From Pseudomonadota bacterium (GTDB lineage Bacteria; Pseudomonadota; Gammaproteobacteria; Burkholderiales; Sulfuriferulaceae): DNA of 64,000 nt. Shown piece by piece: positions 28,377-37,838 of this stretch. The notes beneath the pieces are model-generated. The model was not told the origin of the DNA. It saw only the letters and a program-made list of their open reading frames with translations, and did not search any database. The position numbers were made by a program, and so were the translations under genes. The stretch's first letter is position 1; every line of letters begins with the position of its first letter. The stretch covers positions 1 through 64,000 of the forward strand of contig JAJYYK010000013.1 of NCBI GenBank assembly GCA_021801025.1. The letters run 5' to 3'.

Positions 28377-29210
28377 TTACCAGCCGCCGCCATCGCCGAA
28401 ATCACCACCCCCACTTGAAGCATCATCCCAGGAACCACCATCAGTGCTACCAAAGTCGTTACCACCCATGTTGTCGTTAACCGATGCATCATTCCAGCCC
28501 GAATTATCAGGTGCGGAAGTGTTGTGATTGCCATCCAGAAAATGATGCGCCAATTCTTCGCCAGCGACCATACCGGCACCTACTGTGGCGCCAGTGACCA
28601 AGTTAGACATCAGCCCCCCTGATCCCATGCCGCCGCCCATTACACCGCCGCCACCCATAGGCATCATGGGTGAACCTCCGCCATAGGGTGAAGTGGGCAT
28701 GCCGCCTGCAGTGCCAGTATAATAGGGCCCAGGTGAAATAACAGTTTGATTGCGATAAGAAAGTTTTCGAACGATCCAGAATACCAACAAGATGGCACCC
28801 AGACCAAAGAGCATCAATCCCCATGGAAATCCTTGTGAGGCGGTGTTGCTGGGATGCGCAGCAGTCACCGGGGCACCAGAAATTCTGGCCTCCAAAGCGG
28901 CTACTGCGTCAGGCCTTGCAAATGGCAAACCAGGCGCGAGTTGACGCGCCGTGGCTAATTCGCTCCGGGCGCGATCGATTTGTCCTTCTTTCGCCGACAA
29001 CTCAGCCTCAACATAATGCGCTTTGCCACTGTTGGGGTGTTGCTGCAGGACAACCGTCATCATTTGGTCTGCCTGAGCAAGATTTCCTGCTTGTGCGGCT
29101 TCATAAACCTGATGCAAAGTGGGTGCATTATCAGCCCATGCATTGAAACTCAACCCTGCAACAGACAACAGCAATAACATACCGTATAACTTGTTCTTGA
29201 CCATTATCAT
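28377..29210 (-). CDS. Exported TPR-like, single-TM, glycine-rich protein
   Basis: This 277-residue protein has a signal peptide (cut near AWA, residue 26). A short tetratricopeptide-like helical region follows (about 30-105; GNLAQADQMMTVVLQQHPNS, then AKEGQIDRARSELATARQLA), then one transmembrane helix (about 129-147). The cytoplasmic tail is Gly/Met-rich and ends in an acidic Gly/Asp/Ser stretch. I do not know its function. The low-complexity tail resembles flexible tails of small membrane proteins found widely in proteobacteria. Confidence 0.75.
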   Translation of the reverse strand: MIMVKNKLYGMLLLLSVAGLSFNAWADNAPTLHQVYEAAQAGNLAQADQMMTVVLQQHPNSGKAHYVEAELSAKEGQIDRARSELATARQLAPGLPFARPDAVAALEARISGAPVTAAHPSNTASQGFPWGLMLFGLGAILLVFWIVRKLSYRNQTVISPGPYYTGTAGGMPTSPYGGGSPMMPMGGGGVMGGGMGSGGLMSNLVTGATVGAGMVAGEELAHHFLDGNHNTSAPDNSGWNDASVNDNMGGNDFGSTDGGSWDDASSGGGDFGDGGGW

Positions 29211-29542
29211 GGCTCCTGTAAAAGTGGTGCTTACCGTTGCAATGTGGGGTGAGAGCTTACAATTTCAAGTCCAGCGTGCAATTTATTATTATATTTAACA
29301 TAATATACATTATACGAAGTCATGGAATGGAAAGAATGATCGAACAGTGCGTAGCGATGTGATCACTCGACGAACACCCTCAGCACGAACACGCGTATCT
29401 GGTAATACCCGGCAGCAAGCATCGTGATTTACATCAACATGAAGCACTGATACATAGCCATCAACACTTCCCGGATACCCATCACCAGCATCATCATTAA
29501 GAATTTTGGGTAATTCAGTCTGGAACAGTGTGTGTGATAAAT
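29211..29542. other. Intergenic gap with promoter-like AT-rich left half
   Basis: The gap is 332 bases. The left third is AT-rich (29281-29320) and probably carries the promoter of the TPR-like gene. The right half contains a His-rich coding remnant at 29363-29500. No other feature was found. Confidence 0.5.
29363..29500 (+). pseudogene. C-terminal remnant of a histidine-rich protein
   Basis: After an in-frame TGA at 29360, the plus frame stays open to TAA 29498-29500. It encodes a His-rich tail: DEHPQHEHAYLV, then KHRDLHQHEALIHSHQHFPD, then THHQHHH. There is no start codon within the open part. Dense, patterned His spacing is unlike chance and resembles the tails of small His-rich proteins seen in Betaproteobacteria. 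I read it as the surviving 3' end of a decayed gene. Confidence 0.4.
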
Positions 29543-30457
29543 CTAAACGCGCTCCAGAAACTGCAAAAGCGTATTTAAACCAGGGGTAAGGTTTTTCTGT
29601 TGATGCAGCACGATAGAATACCTGCGGCTAAATTTAGGCAGCGTCGTGGGTACAACCACTAATTTTCCATCGGTAAGCATGTCCGCCACAACAAAACGCG
29701 ACAAACAGCTGATACCCAATCCATTCGCTGTTGCCCGCTTGATGGCTTCAGAATCACCAAACTCGACGCCCCGCTTTAAGTGGTGCAAAAACGGCAGCAA
29801 AGCTTCATTGATGTTTTCCCGTGTGCCTGATCCTGTTTCGCGCGATAGCCACACGGCGTCACGCAATGTATCCAGACTCACATTCGTTTCAGAAAGTTTG
29901 GGCAAGATAGGTGAATTTGCGGCAGCGACCACCACTAGCTCATCTTCTAACCATGGTTGCACCAGTAATTCTGCGCCATGACAATAACCTTCAATCAAAC
30001 CAATATCCAAATCAAAATTTTCCAGCTTCTGACAAATAGTGGCAGTATTTTCAATGATAACCTGTGCCTTCCATTGGGCTTGAACCGCCAGGGGTAATGT
30101 GGCACGAAACTGCGCAAGAATATCGGGTAAAAGATAGTTTCCGATTGTTGTGCTCGCACCGATGCGTAAGCCACCTGTTTGAAGTTGCACATCTTCAGCC
30201 CAGCGTTCAATGCCTTTGGCTGCATCCAGTAAAGCCAATGCCTGTGGTAACAAAGATCGGCCATTATGGTTAATTAACAAACGCTTGGACACTCTGTCGA
30301 ACAGACTCATACCTAATACACGTTCCAGCTCATTCAATGCAGCACTGGTTGCGGATTGCGATAGCGCAATCGTATCTGCTGCAGAACTGGTGCTGCCATG
30401 CGCCACGATCGCCACAAAAATTTGTAATTGACGTAAATTAACCCGTAAATGGCTCAT
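29543..30457 (-). CDS. LysR-family transcriptional regulator
   Basis: This 304-residue protein has an N-terminal winged helix-turn-helix (LRQLQIFVAIVAHGSTSSAA, then SQSATSAALNELE) and a C-terminal periplasmic-binding-like effector domain. It is divergent from the YeiH-family gene with 124 bases between the starts. That is the classical LysR layout and resembles the yeiE-yeiH pair. It probably controls that transporter gene and itself; the effector is unknown. Confidence 0.92.
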   Translation of the reverse strand: MSHLRVNLRQLQIFVAIVAHGSTSSAADTIALSQSATSAALNELERVLGMSLFDRVSKRLLINHNGRSLLPQALALLDAAKGIERWAEDVQLQTGGLRIGASTTIGNYLLPDILAQFRATLPLAVQAQWKAQVIIENTATICQKLENFDLDIGLIEGYCHGAELLVQPWLEDELVVVAAANSPILPKLSETNVSLDTLRDAVWLSRETGSGTRENINEALLPFLHHLKRGVEFGDSEAIKRATANGLGISCLSRFVVADMLTDGKLVVVPTTLPKFSRRYSIVLHQQKNLTPGLNTLLQFLERV

Positions 30458-30581
30458 AATTTTTCACCCCACCTCTTATAACCTACACAATGGGTTGATT
30501 TTACCAAAATTAGCTGTTTTGTGGTTTATTGATTTTAAATTTATACTGTGACGGTTATTTTATGTCTGTTAAGGATGATTT
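30458..30581. promoter_or_regulatory. Shared divergent promoter region of the LysR and YeiH genes
   Basis: This 124-base AT-rich region lies between divergent starts. On the plus strand TTGATT (about 30527) and TATACT (about 30542) could serve as promoter boxes, though their spacing is short. A LysR protein would be expected to bind here. The operator itself (T-N11-A type) cannot be fixed by eye. Confidence 0.4.
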
Positions 30582-31691
30582 ATGTCGCATGCTCATGCAC
30601 CTCAGCAACACCCTTCGCTGTTTAGTGGCCTGTTACTCAGCGCCGTTTTGGCTGTTGCCGGTATTCAATTAGGAAACATCAAATGGTTTCCTGCGCACGG
30701 ATTCAGTGCGCTAACGATTGCCATTGTTTTGGGAATGATTGTGGGCAATACACTTTATCCCATGATCGCCCATAGTTGCGCCCATGGCGTGGGTTTCTCC
30801 AAGCAAAAGCTCCTGCGCGCAGGGATAGTGTTATTCGGCTTGAGATTAACTTTTCAGAACGTTGCCGATGTGGGAATGGCTGGAATTATTATTGATACCA
30901 TTATGGTTGGCGGCACTTTTATCCTGGCCGTCGTGTTGGGCACTCGCGTCTTTGGTATCGATCGCAAATCAGCCATGCTGATTGGTGCGGGCAGTGCAAT
31001 CTGTGGCGCAGCCGCTGTAATGGCTGCTGAACCCGTGGTGCGTGGACGTGCTGAACAAGTGACGGTGGCTGTTGCGACCGTGGTCATTTTTGGCACTGTC
31101 GGTATCTTTTTGTACCCCGCGCTGTACAGCATGCACATCCCGTTTTTACCTGCTGCGCCAGCCGCCTTCGGTATTTATGAAGGGTCTACCATTCACGAAG
31201 TAGCACAGGTCGCCGCAGCGGCTCAGTCTACTGATCCACTGCATACCATCATTGGCGCAACTGCAGCCAGTACGGGCGTCATCACCAAAATGGTCCGTGT
31301 GATGATGCTTGCGCCGTTCCTGATTTTTCTGTCTGCCTGGTTAGCGCGTGATCCAGTGCACCAGGCCGAGGGAGCCCTCCTTGCAGACGGCAAAGCAGGC
31401 GGCAAAAAAGCCAAAATTGTGATTCCCTGGTTTGCTTTTGGTTTTATTGGCGTCGTACTGCTTAACTCTATCGTTCCCTTGCATCAAGCCATCAGCGGTT
31501 GGGTCGGACATGCGATTGATTTCGATACGCTGTTGCTGTCAATGGCGATGGCAGCACTGGGCCTTGCTACCCATATTTCTGCTATTCGTCAGGCAGGTAT
31601 CAAACCCCTTTTACTGGCTACGGTGTTGTTTGCGTGGTTAGTGATTGGTGGCGCACTGGTCAACAATGTAGTGAATTCATTCTTGCACTAA
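30582..31691 (+). CDS. YeiH/UPF0324-family putative sulfate exporter
   Basis: This 369-residue inner-membrane protein has about 10 hydrophobic helices. Family blocks are LRAGIVLFGLRLTFQ, IGAGSAICGAAAVMA and YEGSTIHEVAQVAAA. Members are annotated as putative sulfate or small-acid exporters but their substrates are poorly defined. It is controlled presumably by the divergent LysR protein. A strong terminator follows 22 bases after its stop. Confidence 0.88.
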   Translation: MSHAHAPQQHPSLFSGLLLSAVLAVAGIQLGNIKWFPAHGFSALTIAIVLGMIVGNTLYPMIAHSCAHGVGFSKQKLLRAGIVLFGLRLTFQNVADVGMAGIIIDTIMVGGTFILAVVLGTRVFGIDRKSAMLIGAGSAICGAAAVMAAEPVVRGRAEQVTVAVATVVIFGTVGIFLYPALYSMHIPFLPAAPAAFGIYEGSTIHEVAQVAAAAQSTDPLHTIIGATAASTGVITKMVRVMMLAPFLIFLSAWLARDPVHQAEGALLADGKAGGKKAKIVIPWFAFGFIGVVLLNSIVPLHQAISGWVGHAIDFDTLLLSMAMAALGLATHISAIRQAGIKPLLLATVLFAWLVIGGALVNNVVNSFLH

Positions 31692-31713
31692 AAACGCCTG
31701 GACTGGATAAGCA

Positions 31714-31753
31714 AAACGAAAGACCCGGATATTTCTATTCGGGTCTTTCGTTT
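31714..31753. terminator. Bidirectional rho-independent terminator
   Basis: A perfect 14-bp inverted repeat (AAACGAAAGACCCG, 12-base loop, CGGGTCTTTCGTTT) lies between the convergent YeiH and peroxiredoxin genes. A-rich and T-rich edges on both sides let it serve either strand. Confidence 0.9.
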
Positions 31754-31812
31754 ATTAAACGCCAAAAATTAAGTTCTGACAGCCGTCCATCAACTTGAAC
31801 GGTCGCAAGCCA

Positions 31813-32412
31813 TCAAAGTTTCTCTGCGTTTTTAGCCAAATACTGCGCTACGCCGCTCGGAGTGGCATTCATGCCCGCATCCCCTTTTTTCCAGCCGGCC
31901 GGACAAACTTCACCATGTTCTTCAGTGAACTGAAGCGCATCAATCATGCGTAGCATTTCATCGATATTGCGCCCTAATGGCAAATCATTGACTACCTGGT
32001 GGCGCACTATACCGGTTCGGTCAATCAGGAAGGAGCCGCGCAACGCCACGCCGCCATCCAGTTCTACGTCGTAGGCTTTGCAGATTTCATGTTTGACATC
32101 AGCCACCAGGGTATATTTAACCTGACCGATGCCCCCTTTGTCGATAGGCGTGTTTTTCCAGGCCAGGTGTGTGAACTGGGAATCAATAGACACACCCAGC
32201 ACTTCCACGCCGCGCTGGGTGAATTCTTGCAGGCGGTGGTCGAAAGCGATCAACTCCGAAGGACACACAAAAGTAAAGTCGAGGGGGTAGAAAAACAACA
32301 CCACATATTTTTTCTTGGTAAACTCAGAAAATGTAATGTCAGTCATCTCATTATTGCCCAGCACTGCTGTGGCGGTAAAATCAGGGGCTTTTTTGCATAC
32401 GAGCACAGACAC
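31813..32412 (-). CDS. Typical 2-Cys peroxiredoxin (Prx1/AhpC family)
   Basis: This is a 199-residue cytosolic thiol peroxidase. The peroxidatic Cys50 lies in DFTFVCPSE and the resolving Cys170 in GEVCPAGW. It removes hydrogen peroxide and organic peroxides with thioredoxin or AhpF-type reductants; no reductase is adjacent. GGAG precedes the start. It reads toward the bidirectional terminator shared with the YeiH gene. Confidence 0.95.
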   Translation of the reverse strand: MSVLVCKKAPDFTATAVLGNNEMTDITFSEFTKKKYVVLFFYPLDFTFVCPSELIAFDHRLQEFTQRGVEVLGVSIDSQFTHLAWKNTPIDKGGIGQVKYTLVADVKHEICKAYDVELDGGVALRGSFLIDRTGIVRHQVVNDLPLGRNIDEMLRMIDALQFTEEHGEVCPAGWKKGDAGMNATPSGVAQYLAKNAEKL

Positions 32413-32587
32413 GATAAATCTCCTTAAAAAATACAGTCATCAAACTAAATATGATCATCATTAAATTTTATGCAAAATCCAGGATAACAAATGACATAAT
32501 GCATTGGCTATCACACGCAAAGCTTATCACGATAGGCAACAAACTGATAGAATCTAACCATTGCCGTGTTACTTGTCAATCAGCTTA

Positions 32588-33613
32588 ATGAAAATCATTC
32601 AGGATATTGCGCCCCGCCCCACTGCGGCCCTCATCGCCGCATGGATGATTACGGTTGGCTTGCTTAGTCTAATTTTAATTTTACAACTGTTACCGGCCCT
32701 GTTGGCAGGTTTACTGGTATACGAATTGGTGGGTCTGTTGTCACCTTATATTGCACGTCATCTACCGGGCCAACGCTCAAAATTTACCGCTATTGCAGTA
32801 CTGGCGGCACTGGCCATCATATTAATAAGTGTGGCTGCACTGAGTTTACTGGCTTTTTTTAGATCTGATGTCGGCAGTTTAACTGCCCTCCTCGCCCGTT
32901 TAGACACTATTTTGAATGGCGCGCGTGCCGCAGTCCCTGGTTGGGCATTAAGTTATTTGCCTGCTGATACGGCGACCATACAACAAAGTATCAGCGCATG
33001 GTTAAGTGCTCATGCGATGAAACTACAGCTGGCCGGCACGGAGCTGGGAAGGTTAATTGTACATGTCTTGCTTGGTATGATTATCGGTGCGATTTTGTCG
33101 CTCAGAATCGCTCAAACCGATGACGCTTCCCGCCCGCTTGGTTTGGCACTCAAGGAGCGTGCGTCGCGCCTTAGGCTGGCTTTCAGCCGTATTATTCGTG
33201 CCCAGGTACGCATCGCCAGTATCAACGCCCTCATCACAACCGTTTATTTGACTCTGATTTTACCTTTGGCAGGCGTGCGCCTGCCATTAATCAAGACCAT
33301 GATAGTCATCACTTTTGTGGCGGGTCTCATTCCGGTCATTGGTAACTTGATGTCCAACAGTGTCATCATTATTGTCAGCTTGAGTCAATCATTGAATGTA
33401 GCACTGGCCTCTCTGGCTTTCCTGTTGCTTATCCATAAACTCGAATATTTTCTTAATGCACGCATTGTCGGCGGGAAGATTCAGGCCCGTGCGTGGGAGT
33501 TGTTAATTGCCATGCTGTTCATGGAGGCCGCATTTGGAATCACGGGGTTGCTGGCCGCGCCCATCTATTATGCCTATATTAAAAACGAACTCGTCTCTCA
33601 AAACTGGATATGA
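32588..33613 (+). CDS. AI-2E family transporter
   Basis: This 341-residue inner-membrane protein has about seven to eight hydrophobic segments and the family C-terminal region (GLIPVIGNLMSNSVIIIVSL, then HKLEYFLNARIVGGKIQARA). The family includes exporters of diverse small molecules and is named for a proposed AI-2 role. The ATG at 32588 is preferred over a TTG at 32561. It lies 50 bases before the arn operon and may be co-transcribed with it. Confidence 0.85.
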   Translation: MKIIQDIAPRPTAALIAAWMITVGLLSLILILQLLPALLAGLLVYELVGLLSPYIARHLPGQRSKFTAIAVLAALAIILISVAALSLLAFFRSDVGSLTALLARLDTILNGARAAVPGWALSYLPADTATIQQSISAWLSAHAMKLQLAGTELGRLIVHVLLGMIIGAILSLRIAQTDDASRPLGLALKERASRLRLAFSRIIRAQVRIASINALITTVYLTLILPLAGVRLPLIKTMIVITFVAGLIPVIGNLMSNSVIIIVSLSQSLNVALASLAFLLLIHKLEYFLNARIVGGKIQARAWELLIAMLFMEAAFGITGLLAAPIYYAYIKNELVSQNWI

Positions 33614-33663
33614 AGGTTATAATGACGCGTTTTTCCTTATCCGTCTCTTAGGTCAGAATCGTT

Positions 33664-35355
33664 TTGAATGCTAACCGCCCCACCCCGCACCCGCTATTAA
33701 TAGGATTGATTTTCGCCATATTGGCTGTCCTGTGGTTCGCCACCCTGAATCACAATGCGCTGGTGCGTCCGGATGAAGGTCGCTATGCTGAAATTCCACG
33801 TGAAATGCTGGTGAGTGGCGATTGGGTTACCCCGCGACTCAATGGTTTAAAGTATTTTGAAAAACCAGCCTTGCAATATTGGGCGACTGCCAGTGCCTAC
33901 GCTTTGTTTGGTCAACACGAGTGGACAGCTCGTTTGTGGTCTGCCCTGACCGGGTTTTTAGGTATCCTGATGGTGTATTTTACCGGCTCACGCCTTTACG
34001 GGAGTCGTGCCGGACTGATCTCTGCATTGGTCTTGTCGAGTAGTTTCCTGTATTTCGCTATCGGCCACATTAATATTCTGGATATGGGCGTCACGTTCTT
34101 CATGAACCTGAGTTTGTCGGCGTTGTTGCTGGCACAAATCAGCACGACGCGCACGGCGCAACGCAACTGGATGCTGCTGTGCTGGCTGGCAATGGGTTTG
34201 TCGATGTTGAGCAAAGGTTTAATTGGTATTGCTATTCCCGGCGCTGTGCTGATTTTTTACAGCATATTGGCGCGCGATCTCCAAATCTGGAAACGCTTGC
34301 ACATTGGGGCAGGTTTATTGGTATTTGCCATCGTCACGCTGCCCTGGTTTGTGCTGGTTTCACGTGCCAATCCAGAGTTTTTGTGGTTTTTTTTCGTACA
34401 TGAGCATTTTTTACGTTATTTGACACCAGTCAGTGGTCGTGTGCACCCATGGTTTAGCTTCTTTCCAATTGTCATACTTGGCATTTTGCCCTGGTTTTTG
34501 CCCATGCTCCATGCCTTGTGGCGTGGATGGGACAAAGAAACGACACTCAATTTTTCTGCCAGTCATTCAGCGAGTTTTTCTGCCAATCGCCTGCTGTTAA
34601 TATGGACAGGTTTTATTTTTATATTTTTCTCTGTTTCACACTCCAAGTTAGTTCCCTATATTTTGCCAATTTTCCCTGCAATGGCCCTGTTAATGGGCGA
34701 GCGTTTGAATCAAATCAGTGGGAAAATTTTAAGCTGGCAACTGGCTGCAGCACTGCCCTTCGCCCTGGCCTTATTTGCGTTGGCACCCTTGGCGACACGG
34801 AGTGCCAGCAATGAAGTCCCTTATACCCTGTTTGCACACTTTGTGCCCTGGATACAAGCAGGCGCTCTCCTGTGGGGAGCAGGGACAGTCATCGCAGTTA
34901 TGCTGGCCCGACAAGAACGCACTCTGAGCGCAATCACTGTCATGGCATTGTTTTCATTATTGATGGGCCAAGCCGTTTACCTGGGTTACAACACTGTCTC
35001 ACCCGCCAGCTCCGCGCAACTTATTGCACAACAAATTAAACCCTGGCTCAAGCCGGGTGTGCCGTTTTATAGCGTGGCCATGTATGAGCAAACCTTACCC
35101 CCGTATTTACAGCGTACCATGACCATGGTGGCACATCCTGACGAAATGGCGTTTGGCATTCAACAAGAACCTAACAAGTGGATACCTACCGTGGCAGAAT
35201 TCGAACGCATTTGGGCACAACAACCTTATGCGTTAGCGGTCATGTCACCCAAAGAATATGACCTGTTGCATCAACACGGTCTGGCGATGCGTGTCATTGC
35301 CCGTGACACGCGCAGGGTTGTTGTCACAACCCCTTCACGAGGGGCGCAGCAATGA
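33664..35355 (+). CDS. arnT: ArnT-like undecaprenyl-phosphate-sugar glycosyltransferase (GT39), first copy
   Basis: This 563-residue multi-helix inner-membrane enzyme has the first periplasmic loop RPDEGRYAEIPREMLVSGDW followed by LKYFEKPALQYW, which carries the acidic residue and the YFEKP motif of ArnT. ArnT moves L-Ara4N from undecaprenyl phosphate to lipid A phosphates, lowering negative charge and giving resistance to cationic peptides. The TTG start follows TAGG. It overlaps the next gene by ATGA. Confidence 0.9.
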   Translation: MNANRPTPHPLLIGLIFAILAVLWFATLNHNALVRPDEGRYAEIPREMLVSGDWVTPRLNGLKYFEKPALQYWATASAYALFGQHEWTARLWSALTGFLGILMVYFTGSRLYGSRAGLISALVLSSSFLYFAIGHINILDMGVTFFMNLSLSALLLAQISTTRTAQRNWMLLCWLAMGLSMLSKGLIGIAIPGAVLIFYSILARDLQIWKRLHIGAGLLVFAIVTLPWFVLVSRANPEFLWFFFVHEHFLRYLTPVSGRVHPWFSFFPIVILGILPWFLPMLHALWRGWDKETTLNFSASHSASFSANRLLLIWTGFIFIFFSVSHSKLVPYILPIFPAMALLMGERLNQISGKILSWQLAAALPFALALFALAPLATRSASNEVPYTLFAHFVPWIQAGALLWGAGTVIAVMLARQERTLSAITVMALFSLLMGQAVYLGYNTVSPASSAQLIAQQIKPWLKPGVPFYSVAMYEQTLPPYLQRTMTMVAHPDEMAFGIQQEPNKWIPTVAEFERIWAQQPYALAVMSPKEYDLLHQHGLAMRVIARDTRRVVVTTPSRGAQQ

Positions 35356-35723
35356 ATCCCTTAAGCTGGTTATTGTTGGGGATTTGTGTCCTGTTGAATG
35401 CTGCGGCACAATTGCTGTTAAAAGCCGGTGCGCGCCAGCTTGGCGAGATGAATATTTCTATTCACAACATACTGCCAATGGGCTTAAAGTTAGCCTTTGA
35501 GCCCCATATTTTTGCCGGTTTAGCCTGTTACGTGCTCAGTGTCGTATTGTGGATTGTGGTGTTGTCACGGGTAGAAGTCAGCGTGGCTTACCCGCTGACT
35601 TCTTTTGGTTATATTCTCACTGCGCTGGCTTCTTGGTGGCTGTTTGGCGAATCACTCAGTGTTGAACGTGTGATGGGAATTGCCGTGATTATGTTGGGTG
35701 TATTTTTAATTACTCGAAGCTGA
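35352..35723 (+). CDS. SMR-type flippase subunit (ArnE/ArnF-like)
   Basis: This 123-residue protein has four hydrophobic helices and the small multidrug resistance fold (LNAAAQLLLKAGARQLG; VEVSVAYPLTSFGYILTALA). In this operon it is best read as the flippase for undecaprenyl-phosphate-L-Ara4N. Enterobacteria use an ArnE-ArnF heterodimer; only one subunit gene is seen here, so a homodimer or a second gene elsewhere is possible. Confidence 0.85.
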   Translation: MNPLSWLLLGICVLLNAAAQLLLKAGARQLGEMNISIHNILPMGLKLAFEPHIFAGLACYVLSVVLWIVVLSRVEVSVAYPLTSFGYILTALASWWLFGESLSVERVMGIAVIMLGVFLITRS

Positions 35724-35730
35724 AAATTAT

Positions 35731-36849
35731 ATGTTACCGTTTACTCGCCCTACGCTTGACGCTGCTACCATCGAATCCGTCTGTGATGTGCTACGCTCAG
35801 GTTGGCTCACCAGCGGTCCAAAAGTTCAGGCATTTGAACGTGAATTGTCCCTTATTCTCGGCAATCGCCCAGTTCGCAGCCTGAATTCCGGTACCGCTGC
35901 ACTGGAAATTGCACTGGATTTGATTGACATTCGAGCAGGTGATGAAGTCATCACCACACCATTGTCCTGGGTTGCCACGGCCAATGTGATTGTGTTGGCG
36001 GGAGCCACGCCGGTATTTGTAGATGTAGACCCCGTCACGCGCAATATTGATTTAAATCTGATCAAAGCCGCCATTACCCCACGCACACGAGCCATCATTG
36101 CGGTGGACTTGGCAGGACTGCCGGTAGACCGCGATGCCTTGTATGCCTTGGCGACAGCACATCAGTTACGCGTGATAGAAGATGCAGCGCAATCTTTTGG
36201 CGCCAACTGGCGAGGCAAGCCGATAGGCAGTTTCGGCGATTTGATCGCGTTTAGCTTTCACGCCAACAAGAACATCACCACTGGTGAAGGCGGTTGTTTG
36301 GTGTTGCCCGATATGGCGCTCATTCCCCTGTGCGAAAAATTGCGGTTACAGGGCGTGGTGCGCACTTCTGATGGCAGCATGGAAGTCGATGTGGCGGGTG
36401 GAAAATTTAATTTAACTGATATCGCCGCTGCCATAGGTCTTGGTCAGCTGCCCCATTTGACCGCATTCACTGAACGGCGCCGTGAGCTGGCGCGACAATA
36501 TTTCGCGCAGATTGATCCTGCCTGGGGGTTTGAACTACCGCTTGCCGACATGACGCAAAGCAACTGGCACATGTTTCAATTGGTCTTGCCCCTGGCGCGG
36601 ATGCGCATCAGTCGAGGCGAATTTATTGCGCAAATGCGATTGCTTGACATCGCCCTGGGCGTGCACTACCCACCCATACATTTGTTCGCACTCTATCGAA
36701 AAATGGGGTTTGGCGCAGGGCAGTTTCCCCATGCAGAACATATTGGTGCAGGCACGATTACCCTGCCCCTGTTTCCCGGTATGACAGATGAAGATGTCAC
36801 ACGAGTGTGTGTCGCATTGCGCAAAACACTACTGGAGAATTTACGATGA
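35731..36849 (+). CDS. arnB: UDP-4-amino-4-deoxy-L-arabinose aminotransferase ArnB
   Basis: This is a 372-residue PLP enzyme of the DegT/DnrJ/EryC1/StrS family. The lysine that binds PLP is Lys180 in SFHANKNITTGEGG; SGTAALEIAL and EDAAQSFGA are family blocks. It converts the 4-keto sugar made by the ArnA decarboxylase to UDP-L-Ara4N. Its stop overlaps the arnC ATG. Confidence 0.93.
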   Translation: MLPFTRPTLDAATIESVCDVLRSGWLTSGPKVQAFERELSLILGNRPVRSLNSGTAALEIALDLIDIRAGDEVITTPLSWVATANVIVLAGATPVFVDVDPVTRNIDLNLIKAAITPRTRAIIAVDLAGLPVDRDALYALATAHQLRVIEDAAQSFGANWRGKPIGSFGDLIAFSFHANKNITTGEGGCLVLPDMALIPLCEKLRLQGVVRTSDGSMEVDVAGGKFNLTDIAAAIGLGQLPHLTAFTERRRELARQYFAQIDPAWGFELPLADMTQSNWHMFQLVLPLARMRISRGEFIAQMRLLDIALGVHYPPIHLFALYRKMGFGAGQFPHAEHIGAGTITLPLFPGMTDEDVTRVCVALRKTLLENLR

Positions 36850-37838
36850 ATCCACCAAAATTATCTGTGGTGATCCCTGTTTATAACGAAGAAGCTGGCC
36901 TGGACGTGCTGTTTGCCCGCCTGTATCCTGCTTTGGATGCGTTGGCAGTGTCTTATGAAATAATTTTCATTAATGATGGTAGTCGTGACCGTTCTGCCGC
37001 CCTGTTACGCGAACAATATCATTTGCGCCAGGATGTCACCCGAGTCATTTTGTTAGCCGGAAATTTTGGGCAGCACATGGCTATTCTGTCCGGGTTTGCC
37101 CATTGTCGCGGTGAACGCATCGTGACGCTGGATGCTGACCTGCAAAACCCACCTGAAGAAATTCATAAATTGCTGGCAAAAATGGATGCCGGTTTCGATT
37201 ATGTCGGCGGCGTGCGGCAACAACGACAAGATGTTTTTTGGCGGCGCCAAGCGTCCTGGGCGATGAACCGTTTGCGGGAGCGCATCACGCATGTGGTCAT
37301 GAGTGATCAGGGTTGCATGTTGCGCGCGTACAGCCGTGACATCATCCTTGCCATCAACCACAGCCATGAAGCCAATACCTTTATTCCCGCGCTGGCCTAT
37401 ACCTATGCACGTAATCCGGGAGAAGTCGAGGTGGCGCATGAAGAACGCGCAGCAGGAGAATCCAAATATTCGCTTTATCAGTTGATTCGGCTTAATTTTG
37501 ATCTGGTAACAGGATTTTCTTTGATGCCGCTGCAAATTTTTTCGCTGGTCGGCTTGGCCTTATCGGGTTTGTCTGCACTGTTTGTGGTCTATCTGGCACT
37601 GCGGCGTATTTTTCTTGGGCCGGAAGTGGATGGGGTGTTTACCCTGTTTGGTATCCTGTTCTTTCTGATTGGCGTAATTTTGTTCGGTATTGGCTTGCTG
37701 GGTGAATACGTGGGGCGAATTTATATGCAGGTGCGTCAGCGTCCGCGCTACTTGATTGATGCCATTTTGCAGCATCCTTCCACTGAAGCATCAGCCCAAG
37801 CCTATTTATTGTCTTCATCGCCAGAGTCCGAACGATGA
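36846..37838 (+). CDS. arnC: Undecaprenyl-phosphate 4-deoxy-4-formamido-L-arabinose transferase ArnC
   Basis: This ~330-residue GT2 enzyme has a cytoplasmic catalytic domain (SVVIPVYNEEAGLDVLF; TLDADLQNPPEEI) and two C-terminal transmembrane helices, the usual ArnC layout. It attaches the formylated sugar to undecaprenyl phosphate. ATG 36846 overlaps the arnB stop (ATGA); a frame from 36807 lies inside arnB and is rejected. The stop also overlaps the next gene by four bases. Confidence 0.92.
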   Translation: MNPPKLSVVIPVYNEEAGLDVLFARLYPALDALAVSYEIIFINDGSRDRSAALLREQYHLRQDVTRVILLAGNFGQHMAILSGFAHCRGERIVTLDADLQNPPEEIHKLLAKMDAGFDYVGGVRQQRQDVFWRRQASWAMNRLRERITHVVMSDQGCMLRAYSRDIILAINHSHEANTFIPALAYTYARNPGEVEVAHEERAAGESKYSLYQLIRLNFDLVTGFSLMPLQIFSLVGLALSGLSALFVVYLALRRIFLGPEVDGVFTLFGILFFLIGVILFGIGLLGEYVGRIYMQVRQRPRYLIDAILQHPSTEASAQAYLLSSSPESER

